64,000 nucleotides of DNA from Calendula officinalis (Eukaryota; Streptophyta; Magnoliopsida; Asterales; Asteraceae), in the NCBI GenBank assembly GCA_963853835.1, contig OY970834.1, forward strand, positions 23,566,365 through 23,630,364, written 5' to 3'. The position numbers and the translations under genes are program-made. Positions 11,505 to 21,513 of the stretch are shown here, piece by piece. The notes beneath the pieces were generated by a model. It was not told where the DNA came from. It searched no databases and saw nothing but the letters and a program-made list of their open reading frames with translations. How positions within the stretch are numbered: position 1 is the stretch's first letter; each line of letters opens with the position of its first letter.

Positions 11505-11760
11505 TGACTTATACACAATTCAGTGTATAACTCAAGCTTCATCAGAATGACTTATACACACTTCAGTGTATAACTCGGGCCACAACAGAATGACTTATAC
11601 ATAATTCAGTGTATAACTCGAGCTTCATCAGAATGGCTTATGCACACTTCAGTGTATGACCCGAGCTTCAAATAAATGGCTTTCAAGTATCTCAGCTTGA
11701 AACCCGGTCCTCAACGGTCAATGGCTTCTGATCAACTCAGGTTCAGAACCCGCTCATAAC
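11505..11760 (+). repeat. Six tandem hairpins of about 45-60 bp
   Basis: Units begin CAGAATGACTTATACAC or AATGGCTT and each folds on itself. Stems include TTATACAC/GTGTATAA twice, a wobble-paired TTATGCAC/GTGTATGA, and in later units TTTCAAG/CTTGAAA and TTCTGA/TCAGAA inside flanking GG/CC. Loops and spacers (CTCGAGCTTCATCA-like) are also related. The stem sequence drifts while pairing persists. Confidence 0.8.
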
Positions 11761-11954
11761 CAAAAAGCACAAAGCTCAATCAACATAACTGCAAAACCTC
11801 TTCTCCACCCCTCCGACGATGTTTAAGGTACATCTCTAATCGAATAAACTTTTAAATACCTTTGTTTTGTCGAGGGGGAGAAATACTAATTCTAGGGGGA
11901 GAATTATTATTTCTAGGGGGAATTTCAAAGAACAAAACAAACAAACCTTTTTCT

Positions 11955-12545
11955 GTTAGCAACGTTGATCACAAGTCGGTGTAATATCCGTAAACAATCT
12001 CTTTACTAAAACTTTAGTAAAGATTGCATCTGTTTATTACAAAGTATTATGATTCTCGTTGCTCAAAAATCTCATAAATCAAAACATAACCTAAAAGGTA
12101 AGTGTGTTAATCCAAAATCGTTTTTGATTGCAACTGTCATTATAAGTTGTTGTAATGTTCGTAAACGATCTCTTTACTGAATTTATTCAGTAAAGATTGC
12201 ATCTGTCTGTTACAACTCCTTTTAATTTCTGTTGCTTTCGATCATAACTTCTTCATTAAAAATCAAAAACGTTTTACATGTAACGATAGTTATAAGTTGT
12301 TGTTCTATCCGTAATCGATCTCTTTACTGTATTTATTCAGTAAAGATTGTATCTGTTCATTACAACTTCTTTTAGTTCTCGTTACTTACTCTCTCAAATA
12401 TTTTAAATGACAAATTTTTCATTCAAAATTTGATCTTCACATCAAAATATTTTGTTAGAACTGTATTTGGTTAGGCTTAGATCTTATTCGTAAACGATCT
12501 CTTTACTGAACTTATTCAGTAAAGATTGCATCTGTTTAAGATCTT
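11955..12545 (+). repeat. Four tandem long stem-loops with covarying stems
   Basis: Units of about 150-180 bp share the core CGTAAACGATCTCTTTACTG...CAGTAAAGATTGCATCTGT. The first three have three stacked stems and the fourth has two. The innermost is CTTTACTAAA/TTTAGTAAAG in unit 1, CTTTACTGAA/TTCAGTAAAG in units 2 and 4, and CTTTACTG/CAGTAAAG in unit 3. The middle is GTAATA/TATTAC, GTTGTAA/TTACAAC, AAGTTGT/ACAACTT and GATCTTA/TAAGATC. The outer is AGCAACG/CGTTGCT, GCAAC/GTTGC and GTAACG/CGTTAC. Both sides of each stem change in step. Confidence 0.88.
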
Positions 12546-12973
12546 AGCTTCATCAAACTCTATTTTGACTATTAAAATTGATCGATTTCAAATGCTTACT
12601 AAATTGCACATGAGCGTTATAGTTCACTCTCAAATAACTCCTATGATCTGCTAAAACCAGCATGATCTTCCCAGGAGCCACCTACAATATAGGCCATACT
12701 GTGAGGGTCCTTAGGTCTAGGTGAGCAGAATCAAGTATCATGAGATCTTGATTGGGGTGAGCAGAAAATTGAGAGGGGGAATGAAGAATGAGGTGCAAGT
12801 CAGCTAATGAAATGAAACGAGGGAGTAGTTGAAAAGTGAAAAAGTGAGCTAGTGTGAAGAGCGTGTGACAAGGTTAAAGAAAACGGAAAAACCCTCACCT
12901 AACCGATTAAAAGCTGGGTAGCCACATTTTCATCAGATTGCATATGTTGCTCTCTGATATTTAAAAAGTCATC

Positions 12974-13258
12974 ATGAACCCAGTGATGCAATGCACAACC
13001 CCACTAGCCACTCAAGTACGAAAAATACTTGTTTCAAAATCACGGAGATTAACACATACACTATCGACATCTCATTTGGAGATTGTTGATATTGAAAAAG
13101 AGGACCCACCTTCAGTCCTCGCCTTCGTTTGCCCACGAATAGAGTCTATAACCGAATTAAATATTTCTAGGACACAGGCATTCTACCAAGCATATCTTTG
13201 TGATATTGCTGGAACATTCATAGTGATACCAAAAATATTGGTATTCCGCGATGATTGA
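12974..13258 (+). CDS. Small ORF of unknown function in the nested element
   Basis: A 94-codon ATG frame in the 3' half of the element, in a patch of relatively balanced composition. No domain, signal peptide or membrane segment is apparent. Position between gag and the 3' LTR would suit an extra ORF, but its short length and the stem-loop-rich neighbourhood make a chance frame quite possible. I do not assign a function. Confidence 0.25.
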   Translation: MNPVMQCTTPLATQVRKILVSKSRRLTHTLSTSHLEIVDIEKEDPPSVLAFVCPRIESITELNISRTQAFYQAYLCDIAGTFIVIPKILVFRDD

Positions 13259-13339
13259 ATGGAAATCAACACTGAACGTAGGTCACACAGTTTCTGTAAC
13301 TGTCGTGTTAACGGGAAATCTATGTGATCCCGGGTTACC

Positions 13340-13520
13340 CTGATTGACTATGGTGCAACATTTGATGACCGTACATCAACATTATCAACAATGGTCATGA
13401 AATCAGATGCTATATTTGATAACTGTACTTTAACCTCATCAACAACGGTCAAGGAATTAAACGACAAACAATAGACCGCATTCTTACATTATCAACAACA
13501 GTCAGGGTATAAATTATAAA
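13340..13520 (+). repeat. Three short tandem repeats ending in ATCAACAACGGTCA-type word
   Basis: Three related units (near 13365, 13430 and 13490) share the word (A/C)ATCAACAA(T/C)GGTCA, the last as ATCAACAACAGTCA, preceded by CTGTAC- or CCGTAC-like sequence. The first can pair as GATGACC/GGTCATG. This continues the pattern of repetitive, pairable sequence seen upstream. Confidence 0.55.
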
Positions 13521-14319
13521 ATGTGATGTATATTGATTATTACAAAAAAAAATGTATAATCATTGTTTATCACATTTTTCATCAAATGGGCTTCGTCATA
13601 TTCAATTCCGTAACTCGAAGATTCTTCCTAATTCCAACTCGCAGAACTTTACATTTTACATGATGAATCAGATAAATCTTATTCATCATGAGGGGGAGAA
13701 GATACATTACAGAAATTCTTTTTATAAAGAATTGATACTTTCAGAGAAAAATTCTTCTAAAGCTCAATCTGCGGGAACAAATTTAGGAGATTCTTACAGT
13801 ATTATGAAGATTATCTATACGTTATCCCAGTTTACTCCACATTAAAAAGATATATGCACCAGTTAAGGGGGAGTAAACAAGAAACCAAATATCTAACGAA
13901 GATATCAAACAACTTCCGTAGTTGAATTTGGTAATTCGTTCACCGGGGAGAGAATATCAAAACGTTTAATCCAACTCCCGTGAAGAAATAATTGTTTGCT
14001 TGAGGGGGAGCAAAAACCTCATCAACATTTTACCCTAGCAACAATTATCAAGAATCATTGATCGACATAAAGCCACAAACTTCAAGAAAAGACTTCCGTT
14101 GTTAATCTCTCTATCATTATGGGTCTTACTTTTAGTCGATCAATATGTATCTTCAGTCAAAAGTCTTCTTGTTGGTTGAAAAGCTACAAGAAGTATTCAT
14201 TTTCACATCCAAAGAAAGCTCAAATTGTTCCTGATACAACATTATTCAACGACATATCTACCATGTGCAACTTTGGCTCAAGATGAAGACTTCGAAGATA
14301 CGCCTCCCAGACTATTGTT

Positions 14320-14333
14320 ACAAAGGGGGAGAT
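14320..14333 (+). other. Polypurine tract of the nested element
   Basis: ACAAAGGGGGAGAT lies directly before the TG of the 3' LTR. Related GGGGGA(G) tracts recur at about 11873, 11894, 11916, 13692, 13866 and 14003. Confidence 0.85.
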
Positions 14334-14563
14334 TGTTGGGTCTCATATGTTATAACCAATAGTCTAGGGACCATTTGTGTATTTAGTCTAAACTTAGGCT
14401 AGGTATAAATAGTTAGTAGTAACCTAATTTCTCTAACCTTTGCCATATTTTGTATTGTTCTTATCAAATACGAAGTGTTCTTAAGAAATTCTCCATCTAA
14501 ATCTTCCATATTATCACTTGTTTATGCTTAATCATTGATTAATCCTTATATTCTAAATCTACA
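14334..14563 (+). repeat. 3' LTR of the nested element
   Basis: 230 bp, TGTTGGG...ATCTACA, followed by the TCTAT duplication. It has about 8 substitutions relative to the 5' LTR, so the insertion is not brand new. Confidence 0.92.
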
Positions 14564-14568
14564 TCTAT

Positions 14569-16386
14569 CTTAGAATTTAAACAAAGTTTATTGTTTAAAT
14601 AGGATTGATTTGAATTAATTTTTGATAAATAATGTTTTTGATCAAGAAAGTCAAAACCCTAGTTTTGATTGATCAAGAACAAGATTAGGGTTTAACTAAA
14701 TTAATGAGAATTAAAAGAAGTGTTAATTTTTAGTTCAAGAAATTAACAAGATGTATTTATTTATTTATATATATATTATATTTCGGATTTTTAAATATTT
14801 AAAAAGGATAAAATGAATTTTAATAAATAAAGAAGTTTATACGTATTTTAATTAGATTAAGTTAAAATACATACGTATAAATTGGATGTAATATTCTTGT
14901 TAGAATGTTACAAGTTTATTTTAAAAAGAAATATATATGTATATATATTAAATACAAGATTAAATGGAACACTAAAAAAATAATGTTATTTTGATCTTAA
15001 AGGCTAATAATATAACTAGTTATTGTGTAAGTTAATTATATAATTAAAACTAGAATGTACAAAGTTATGATTTCATTATAACTATAAATTGTACAAGTTG
15101 AGATTATATGATGAACTAGAATTATACAAAGTTATATATTATTATTATAAGGTGTATAAAGTTATAAGTTATTATAACTAGATAATTATACAAGTATAAT
15201 ATAAGTATTTTACAAGTCATGTAATATACTAGATTAATGATCAAGTATAAATAACAAGAACCTATATTTAACTAGTCCAAGTTAAATGTAAGAAAGGTTT
15301 AAACAAACTAAGATTTATTATATATAGTCTTTATATAATAAGATTATTAGTTTCACCAACTATAGACCGGTGATTGTGTTTGCTTAAGTTCCATCATGGT
15401 TGTTGGAGCTAGTGGGAGCTACACAAGAAAATCACGAAGTTTATAAATGTGTCGTCAAAACATAAGTTTTGGTCGAATCTAATAAGTCAAAAACAAATGT
15501 TAGATTTCATTATTAGACACATGAAAAACTAGGTATGTTAAACTAGATTTATGATTCAAGTTTATGAAGCATAAAAGAATTAAAAAGTTTAACATAAGTG
15601 TTTAAGTTTTTCAAGAAAGATAAAACAAGTAAGTTTTATTCTAGATAAGGTTTTCCACAAAACCTAGTGATACGTTTTGTACACCTCTTTTTTAGGTATA
15701 CATATAAAACGCGCAAATTCTTGAAACTATAAGTTTTAAAGAAAGTTCTTAAGGTTTAAAAAGGATGTCTTGTTGAATTCTTGAATTCACAAGTCACATA
15801 TTTTAAACAAGGATTAAGATTGGAATAAGGTTTAAGTTTAGTTCAAGACTTAAACAAACCCAAGAAAATCTTAGATCTAAGTACTATCCACCTAATGGAA
15901 CACCTCACTTGTTCAACGATATTCATATTGTAAGGAGAAAGAACCTTAGATATGAATTCAAATCATTGAGAGTGTTAGGGTGCGTAAGGTTCTGTGATAA
16001 TCGGGAGTCCTGGCGCAGAGCATCGCACTGTCTTAGATGGTCTGATCTACTTTGGTGATAATCGGGAGTCCCGTCCCAAAAAGTACTTGAGTAGAATAAA
16101 CATACTAGACTTTATTACTAACTTAGAAATGTACAATTAGATTGTACAAAGTTGTAATAAGTTATAAGTCTAAAGATTCTACGACCCCTAGGAATCGTGA
16201 CAAGTCTTGATACGATCGGTAAGGATATTACCTAACAGAAATAGCATGTCTCGTCGGGAAGTGCCCAAACCTTGCGGCGAGAATGTGAAATATGGATCCT
16301 AGGCCTAAAATATTAATTATGGGTTTATTATATATTTTAGAGAATGTTTATTGATGATTACAAATTAAACTGGGTTTGATTTGTAG
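14569..16386 (+). other. Leader of the gag-only element, continued
   Basis: A+T-rich, with no coding frame I can support. It carries many small inverted words and repeats of GTACAAAGTTAT type between about 15050 and 15230. A direct repeat GATAATCGGGAGTCC occurs near 15997 and 16058. It leads to the gag ATG at 16387. Confidence 0.7.
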
Positions 16387-17295
16387 ATGGCAGCAACAAC
16401 CACAACGACAAGTACCAACAATTTCTCACTTCGCTCAATCCTCGAAAAAGACAAGTTGACTGGGTCAAACTTTCTCAATGAGCGCAATCTTCGAATTTTG
16501 CTCAGGCATGAGAGAAAGTGGTATGTCTTGGAAAGAGCAGTACCTAATGTCCCTGCCACTAATGCTAGAGCTGAAGCAAGGCAAGCTTATGATAAGCATG
16601 TCAGTGATGCGCTCGATGTGAGCTGTTTGATGCTCGCAACCATGAGTCCAGAATTACAAGCAGGACTTATGGATGTGCCTGCATTTGAGATGATCCAGTA
16701 ACTTATGGATTCATTTCAAGAGCAAGATCGCACTGAGAGGTTCGACATCAATCGAGCCTTCAACTCTTGCAAGATGATCAAAGGAACACCGGTGAGTGCC
16801 CACGTCATGAAAATGAAAGGGCACATGGATCACCTGGCTAGACTTGGTCACCCCATACGGTTGCAAATGGCAACAGACACTATACTCAATTCATTGTCTG
16901 ATGACTACAAGCCTTTTGTAGTCAACTACAATATGCATAATATCGAGAAATCCATTGCTGAGCTACATTCCATGCTCAAGACAGCTGAAATGAGTTTGGG
17001 GACCAAATCTAAGGATGTTCTAATGATCGGTAATAGCAGTGGTGGTGGCAAGAAGAGAAAAGGGCATGGTGGCAAAGGAAAGGGTAAGACCAATCCTAAC
17101 CAAGGAGTGCCAAATGGTAAAAGTGTCAAACAAAAGGTCAAGAAGTTTAAGCCTAACACAGCGAGGACCGAGAATCAGTGCTTCAAGTGTGGTGAGGTTG
17201 GGCATTGGAAAAGAAATTGTCCAAAGGGTGCAAGTGGTGGTGGAGGAAACGCAAGTTCCTCAGGTAACACAACCACACTTCTTAATCACTTTTAA
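16387..17295 (+). pseudogene. Copia gag (UBN2 plus CCHC knuckle) with one in-frame stop
   Basis: Starts MAATTTTTSTNNFSLRSIL, the usual N-terminus of plant Copia gag, followed by an N-terminal gag motif with LTGSNF. A UBN2-like capsid domain spans roughly residues 50-190, then a Gly/Lys-rich basic linker and a zinc knuckle CFKCGEVGHWKRNC near residue 265. A TAA at 16699-16701 replaces the CAA still present in the inverted copy at 2.4 kb. Translation is otherwise open to TAA at 17293. Without that stop the protein would be about 300 residues, a normal length for gag alone. No protease follows. It would package element RNA if functional; as it stands it is not translatable in full. Confidence 0.9.
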
Positions 17296-17848
17296 GATAC
17301 TTGTAAAGTACATTACGAGTAATCTAACTTTTGCAATCGTTTATTGCAGGAGGAGATGGAAAGTGATGATGACCGGCATGAGATGGTGATGATCCCACAA
17401 GCACCAAGTTTTTTATAATTCAGTATTTTATGGATTCAGTAAAACAATTTCATTTTTTTTGGATAATTTTTTATTATGATTAAAACAAGTTTTTCTTTGG
17501 TTTTAATAAGAATCCATGGTTGAATTATATTATGTGTGTGCATGTGTGATAATTACACTAGTCAAGGTTTATGACTAGATTGTAAGTCAAGGTTTTGATT
17601 TTACTTTATATTTCATGTTTTATAATTGTTTGATTGTTGTATGAGTAATGTGTTAGATAGCTCAAATACTTAGATACTAGAAATTAGAAGTTTCTTCTAA
17701 AGTATTTAAGTGTTTCTATGAAAAGCATAAAGTTCAAAAGTACATTGAACTTATTTAAAACATCTTAAGTAATGGTTACTTATGATAGTAAGTTTTAAAG
17801 TGTTAGTATTAATATAGTATGATTATATTGGATATAATCAAGATAGAC

Positions 17849-18296
17849 TTTAAAGAGTATTATTACAAGTCTTTTATACTTGTAATAAAGGAATTTAATG
17901 AAGTCATAATTTCTTAACAGGAATAATTGGATATTCGTAAAATCCAAGTGAAATGACTTAGACATTAAATGAACTCTTAAAAGAGACAAACTATACTAAA
18001 GTATTTAAGAATTAAAAGGTATTATTGCAAGTCTTTTATACTTGTAATAAATACAATATTTAATCAAGTCATAATTCCCTAATAGGAATAATGGATATTT
18101 GACAAATCCAAGAAATGACTTTGGCATTAAATAAGATTCTTAAAAGATACTAATACACTTAAGAATTGGAAGTATCGTTTCAAGTGTTTCATACTTGTTA
18201 GATACAGTAATCAATAAGAGTCATGATTCCCTTATCAGGAATGTTGGATATTCGCAAATCCAAAGGATGACTTTGATAATTGATTAATTCTTAAAG
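17849..18296 (+). repeat. Three tandem multi-branched structured units
   Basis: Units at about 17849-17982, 18004-18145 and 18159-18296. Each can fold as an outer stem (TTTAAAGAGT/ACTCTTAAA; TTAAGAAT/ATTCTTAA; TTAAGAATT/AATTCTTAA) enclosing a hairpin on ACTTGTAAT/ATTACAAGT or its variants. A second arm (ATTTAATG/CATTAAAT; ATTTAAT/ATTAAAT; AATCAAT/ATTGATT) carries AAGTCAT/ATGACTT, an ATTCC...GGAAT hairpin and a TTGGAT...ATCCAA hairpin. Several stems covary between units. Confidence 0.85.
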
Positions 18297-18644
18297 GATT
18301 AAACTATAAGTTTTGACTAGGTCAAAAGAAGTAGTTTAAGTGATGCTTAATTTCCATAAAATTTAGTGGGAGCTATGACTAACATATTCAATAGAGGTAC
18401 TAATGAATATAGTAAAGTTAGTTAGGACATTAACAACAAGGTTTTGCCAAGTCGTTAGCCAAAGAGTTAAGAGAAATAAATGATCATTGATTAGATTATT
18501 GCAAATCTAATAGCGTGATCACAAGTCTTGTGATTAATTATTGCGTATCTAATAGGATGTTCACATTCCAGTGAACAAGTTAATCATTTAAGGAAATTTC
18601 TTTAACTAGTAAGAATTTCTACAAATCAAGTAGCTAAAAGAGAT

Positions 18645-18767
18645 CAAAAAAGGGCCAATGGCCTAGCGGTAAGGTGTTTGCCCTCCAACCTAGTGGTTGA
18701 GGGTTCAAGTCCCATAGTGGACATAGGTGGTTATTTAGGAGTAGATTAGATTTGCCGTTCCATAAAA
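18645..18767 (+). mobile_element. tRNA-derived SINE with 17-bp TSD
   Basis: An A-box like TGGCCTAGCGGTAAGG and a B-box GGGTTCAAGTCCC mark a tRNA-derived head, followed by an unrelated tail ending TTTGCCGTTCCA. The word at 18628-18644 (AAGTAGCTAAAAGAGAT) is repeated at 18768-18784. The paralogous inverted copy at 486-502 has the empty site. This is a textbook SINE insertion that post-dates the duplication of the host element. Confidence 0.92.
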
Positions 18768-18784
18768 AAGTAGCTAAAAGAGAT

Positions 18785-19930
18785 TTAGTTACAAGGCAAG
18801 TTTTATAGATTCAAGAAACTAAAAGAGTAATTTTCCAATCCTCCTATGTTTACCGAATCATATAAAAAGGCAAGACTAGAATATGTTCTAACTGTTGCAT
18901 GAACAATATCTAGCAAAGACAAAAGTAATAGTATTCGTGAATACTCGTCTTATGTCTTTAGTTTAATAGAAATAACTAATTGTAATTAGTGATAAAAGTT
19001 ACAATTAAGGAGTCATTGAGCAATCAACACAAACGCAAAGAACAAGTAATGATCTAGTAATAATTCAGTATCTATGTCCAGTGGGGAATAATACATGAGT
19101 TAGTATCATTGTTATTCAGACTTTGTATGTTTTACAAACATCCATGAATAAAAGTCTATTTATTCAAAAAGATATAAATCCGTGACTACTCGTCTTGGTG
19201 GGAACCTTGATGGGACGTTAACGTCATCGCGGTATTTGGTGGTAGATTCGAAGTTCTTCGAAGATAGCTACACAAGTTTTGTGTAAACCAAATATCGGTG
19301 ATATTCTGTTGGAGCTCGACGAATATTGGATTGACCACCGTGATAATACTTCGTGGTTGAAAAGTTCAAAAGTATTATTTACTAGGATTGTCCTTAAGCC
19401 TGAGGTATTTGGTTTAAGATACATTGACTAATGTGCTTTGGTTCGTCTTAGACAATTCTGAAATATGGTTGTCATACGAGGCCTTACTGGGTACAAAGGA
19501 ATTTGTATTTTGAATCAAAATATAACAAGATGGTAATTGCACCTCCCTTTTAGGAGAGATATTTATGGGTCCTTTGACATGATGAGATAACTGGAAAGTG
19601 CATGGTCATGCCCAAACGAACTGATTTGTTCTTTGTCGTTTATCACAGCAGTTTGAATCAAGAAGTCATTAAATGATTTCGAATACAGGAGTTGATATTT
19701 TCTACCATGCTCGTATTCGTTATCACAAATATCGTGCTGCAAGGGATAAACCTAACATAGTTGCCCAAGAAGTAGAGACAGATTGTTCTTTACTAGGAGA
19801 CACTGTTAAAGAGTTTTTTCAAAAACTATACCTGGGTTACGTAAGCTGTTTTTATGGGGTAGGTTACCTACATGTCCATCTAAAATGCCATTGTAGCTCG
19901 TATCATTAACACAAAGGGTACAAACTTGCA
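18785..19930 (+). other. 3' non-coding part of the gag-only element
   Basis: Between gag and the 3' LTR no protease, integrase, RT or RNase H motif can be read in any frame. There are short open frames, one at 19673-19909, none with a recognisable domain. The stretch up to 19269 is shared with the inverted copy at the window start. Confidence 0.75.
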
Positions 19931-19942
19931 CAAGTGGGAGTC
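19931..19942 (+). other. Polypurine tract of the gag-only element
   Basis: CAAGTGGGAGTC directly precedes the TGAGGG start of the 3' LTR. It is purine-rich but weaker than the PPT of the nested element. Confidence 0.65.
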
Positions 19943-21064
19943 TGAGGGATTTATGTGCACAGTTAGTCAACCTATGATGATACATCCATGCCTACGAAAT
20001 ACTTAAGGGTCACACCGGTGAGTGCATGTAATACGAGTAAGATATGTAATAATACTTGGAAGAGGATTGACTCTTAATAAGTCATTTATGAATCAAGTTG
20101 AGTATTAAGTCAAGTTTGACTTATTACTAGATTAGTTTATCTAACTAATTAATACAAGTATTTGTACATTTACTAGTTGAGTAAATATACAATGTGTTAA
20201 TTATAGATTATCCATAATATGATTTAAAGTAATTAAATCATATAGTAATTGGATAATATTATTGTATAAATTATATAAAGATTATTGTATAATTAATTAT
20301 TAAAAGTATAAATATAAGTATATAATTCGTGTATATGGGTACCGAATTATTAAGTGTATTAATACTAGACATTTAATAGTTAACTGCAATAATAAAAGAA
20401 TAATAAACTATAAGGGAAGGAAACGTAAAAAAGAAAGCTCAATTAAAGATTTGATCTTAATTAAACTAGAGGGTTCTAAGCGCAACTTAGTTATCTATAA
20501 ATAAGAGGCTTAGGGTAACCCTAAAACCCCTTGCATTGTACACGAATTCTTTCCCTTGTCTCTCCCTAGTTTCGGCCGAATAGAGGGAAGAACACAAGCC
20601 TTGCGTTCTTCGTTCTTCGTGTTCTTCAAGTCCTTGAAGATCCAAGTTCATTGCATCAACCAACTAGAAGGTTTCTCGTTGTGTTCATCATCAGTGGATC
20701 TATCTTAAGCATTAACAAAGGTATGTTTTGGGAAACCTTTTTCCCTCCCCCCTCTTGTTCGACCGAAACCAACCAAGAACCCTAGGGTTCTTGGTAGTTG
20801 TCGAATACACACAAGTGTGTGTGTGTGTGTGTGTTCGGGTTTTTCGTACAAGGTTTCTTTCTTGTTAATCTAATCTAGATCTTCAAGATCCCAATCCTTT
20901 AGGGTTTAAGGATTAGGTTTAATCTCAGTTCCGCTTTTAGGGATTAAATCAGCTAGTTGGTTTTAACCGGTCAAGAACAAGTTCATGTTCTTGGTCAGTG
21001 TGGTTCGAACCAAGTGACTAGGAGGTTGACCGATGTGGTCAATCAGTGTTAATGAAACCCTTCA
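19943..21064 (+). repeat. 3' LTR of the gag-only element
   Basis: 1122 bp, from TGAGGGATTTATG to GAAACCCTTCA, followed by TAAGG. A TATA-like CTATAAATA is at about 20495. A (GT)n run lies near 20814-20833. It is longer than the 5' LTR mainly because it keeps a segment near 20730-20795. Confidence 0.92.
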
Positions 21065-21075
21065 TAAGGTACAAC

Positions 21076-21513
21076 AAATCTTAGTCACTGGATCAAAAAA
21101 TCTTTTAACCACCACCATCATCAAATCACATGTGATTCAATACACAACCACCACCGCCGACCACCACCACCGCTGGCCAGTCACCGTCGGCCGCCTCCCA
21201 CCGCCGCTTGCCGCCGCCGACCAGCCGCCGCAACCACATGTGATTCGATACGCAATCACATGTGATTGAAAGCAGCCGACGGTGGCGAGGGGTTGCCGGT
21301 GGTCGAGATGATAACCGGCAGAGGTTGGTGGTGGTAGTGGTCGGCGGTGACAGATCACATGTGATTTAATACATATGGGGTGGTGGTGGTGGTTGGCGGT
21401 GTGCAATCACATGTGATTTAATACACATGGGGTGATGGTGGTGGTGTTGATTTATTGATTCACATGTGATGGTAGAGTGATTTAGGGGTTAATTGATCCA
21501 AAAGCTAAGATTT
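21076..21513. mobile_element. Foldback/MITE rich in CACATGTG palindromes
   Basis: Ends AAATCTTAG and CTAAGATTT are inverted, followed inward by GATCAA/TTGATC. The body holds several copies of the palindrome ATCACATGTGAT(T) separated by CCACCR- and GGTGG-rich blocks, so the left half is roughly complementary to the right half. A related, inverted copy starts at about 63683. Flanking duplication and superfamily are unclear, because the gag element inserted just outside its left end. Confidence 0.65.

Larger units (their letters stand above)
8303..14563 (+). mobile_element. Nested non-autonomous LTR element, TSD TCTAT
   Basis: Two 230-bp LTRs (8303-8532, 14334-14563) begin TGTTGGGTCTC and end ATCTACA. 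Flanks are TCTAT at 8298-8302 and 14564-14568. A perfect iMet PBS is at 8535-8546 and a PPT lies directly before the 3' LTR. By eye the LTRs differ at about 8 positions. The 5.8-kb interior has only a coiled-coil, gag-like frame broken by a frame change, plus long arrays of stem-loops and repeated GGGGGAG tracts. There is no pol. It inserted into the leader of the 5316-21064 element after that element was in place. Confidence 0.92.
5316..21064 (+). mobile_element. Complete gag-only LTR retrotransposon with nested insertions
   Basis: The LTRs at 5316-6367 and 19943-21064 begin TGAAGGATTT/TGAGGGATTT and end AAACCCTTCA. The whole is flanked by the 5-bp duplication TAAGG (5311-5315, 21065-21069). 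A tRNA-iMet type PBS follows the left LTR and a purine-rich tract precedes the right LTR. Subtracting the solo LTR, the nested LTR element and the SINE leaves about 8.2 kb, with about 6 kb internal. The only coding sequence is a Copia-type gag; no protease, integrase, RT or RNase H is seen. This matches published gag-only elements (TR-GAG), which must borrow enzymes from an autonomous partner. Most of the interior is structured non-coding repeats. Confidence 0.92.

Noticed and set aside
11955..12545. CRISPR-like array (regular repeats with variable spacers)
   Set aside because: Plant nuclear retroelement context, imperfect long units and palindromic cores of varying length; no feature of a CRISPR locus.
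16015..16070. Direct repeat GATAATCGGGAGTCC as a small regulatory array
   Set aside because: Only two copies about 61 bp apart and no further structure.
17271..17349. Possible intron at the gag 3' end (CTCAG|GTAACA ... TTGCAG|GAG)
   Set aside because: Good-looking splice sites, but the downstream frame stops within a few codons and the inverted copy has a different downstream reading, so there is no evidence of a spliced product.
18660..18715. tRNA gene candidate (A- and B-box words)
   Set aside because: The cloverleaf cannot be completed and the sequence is bounded by a 17-bp target duplication; it is a SINE. The same applies to 37590-37717 and to the three tRNA-like blocks at 53.4, 58.4 and 62.6 kb.
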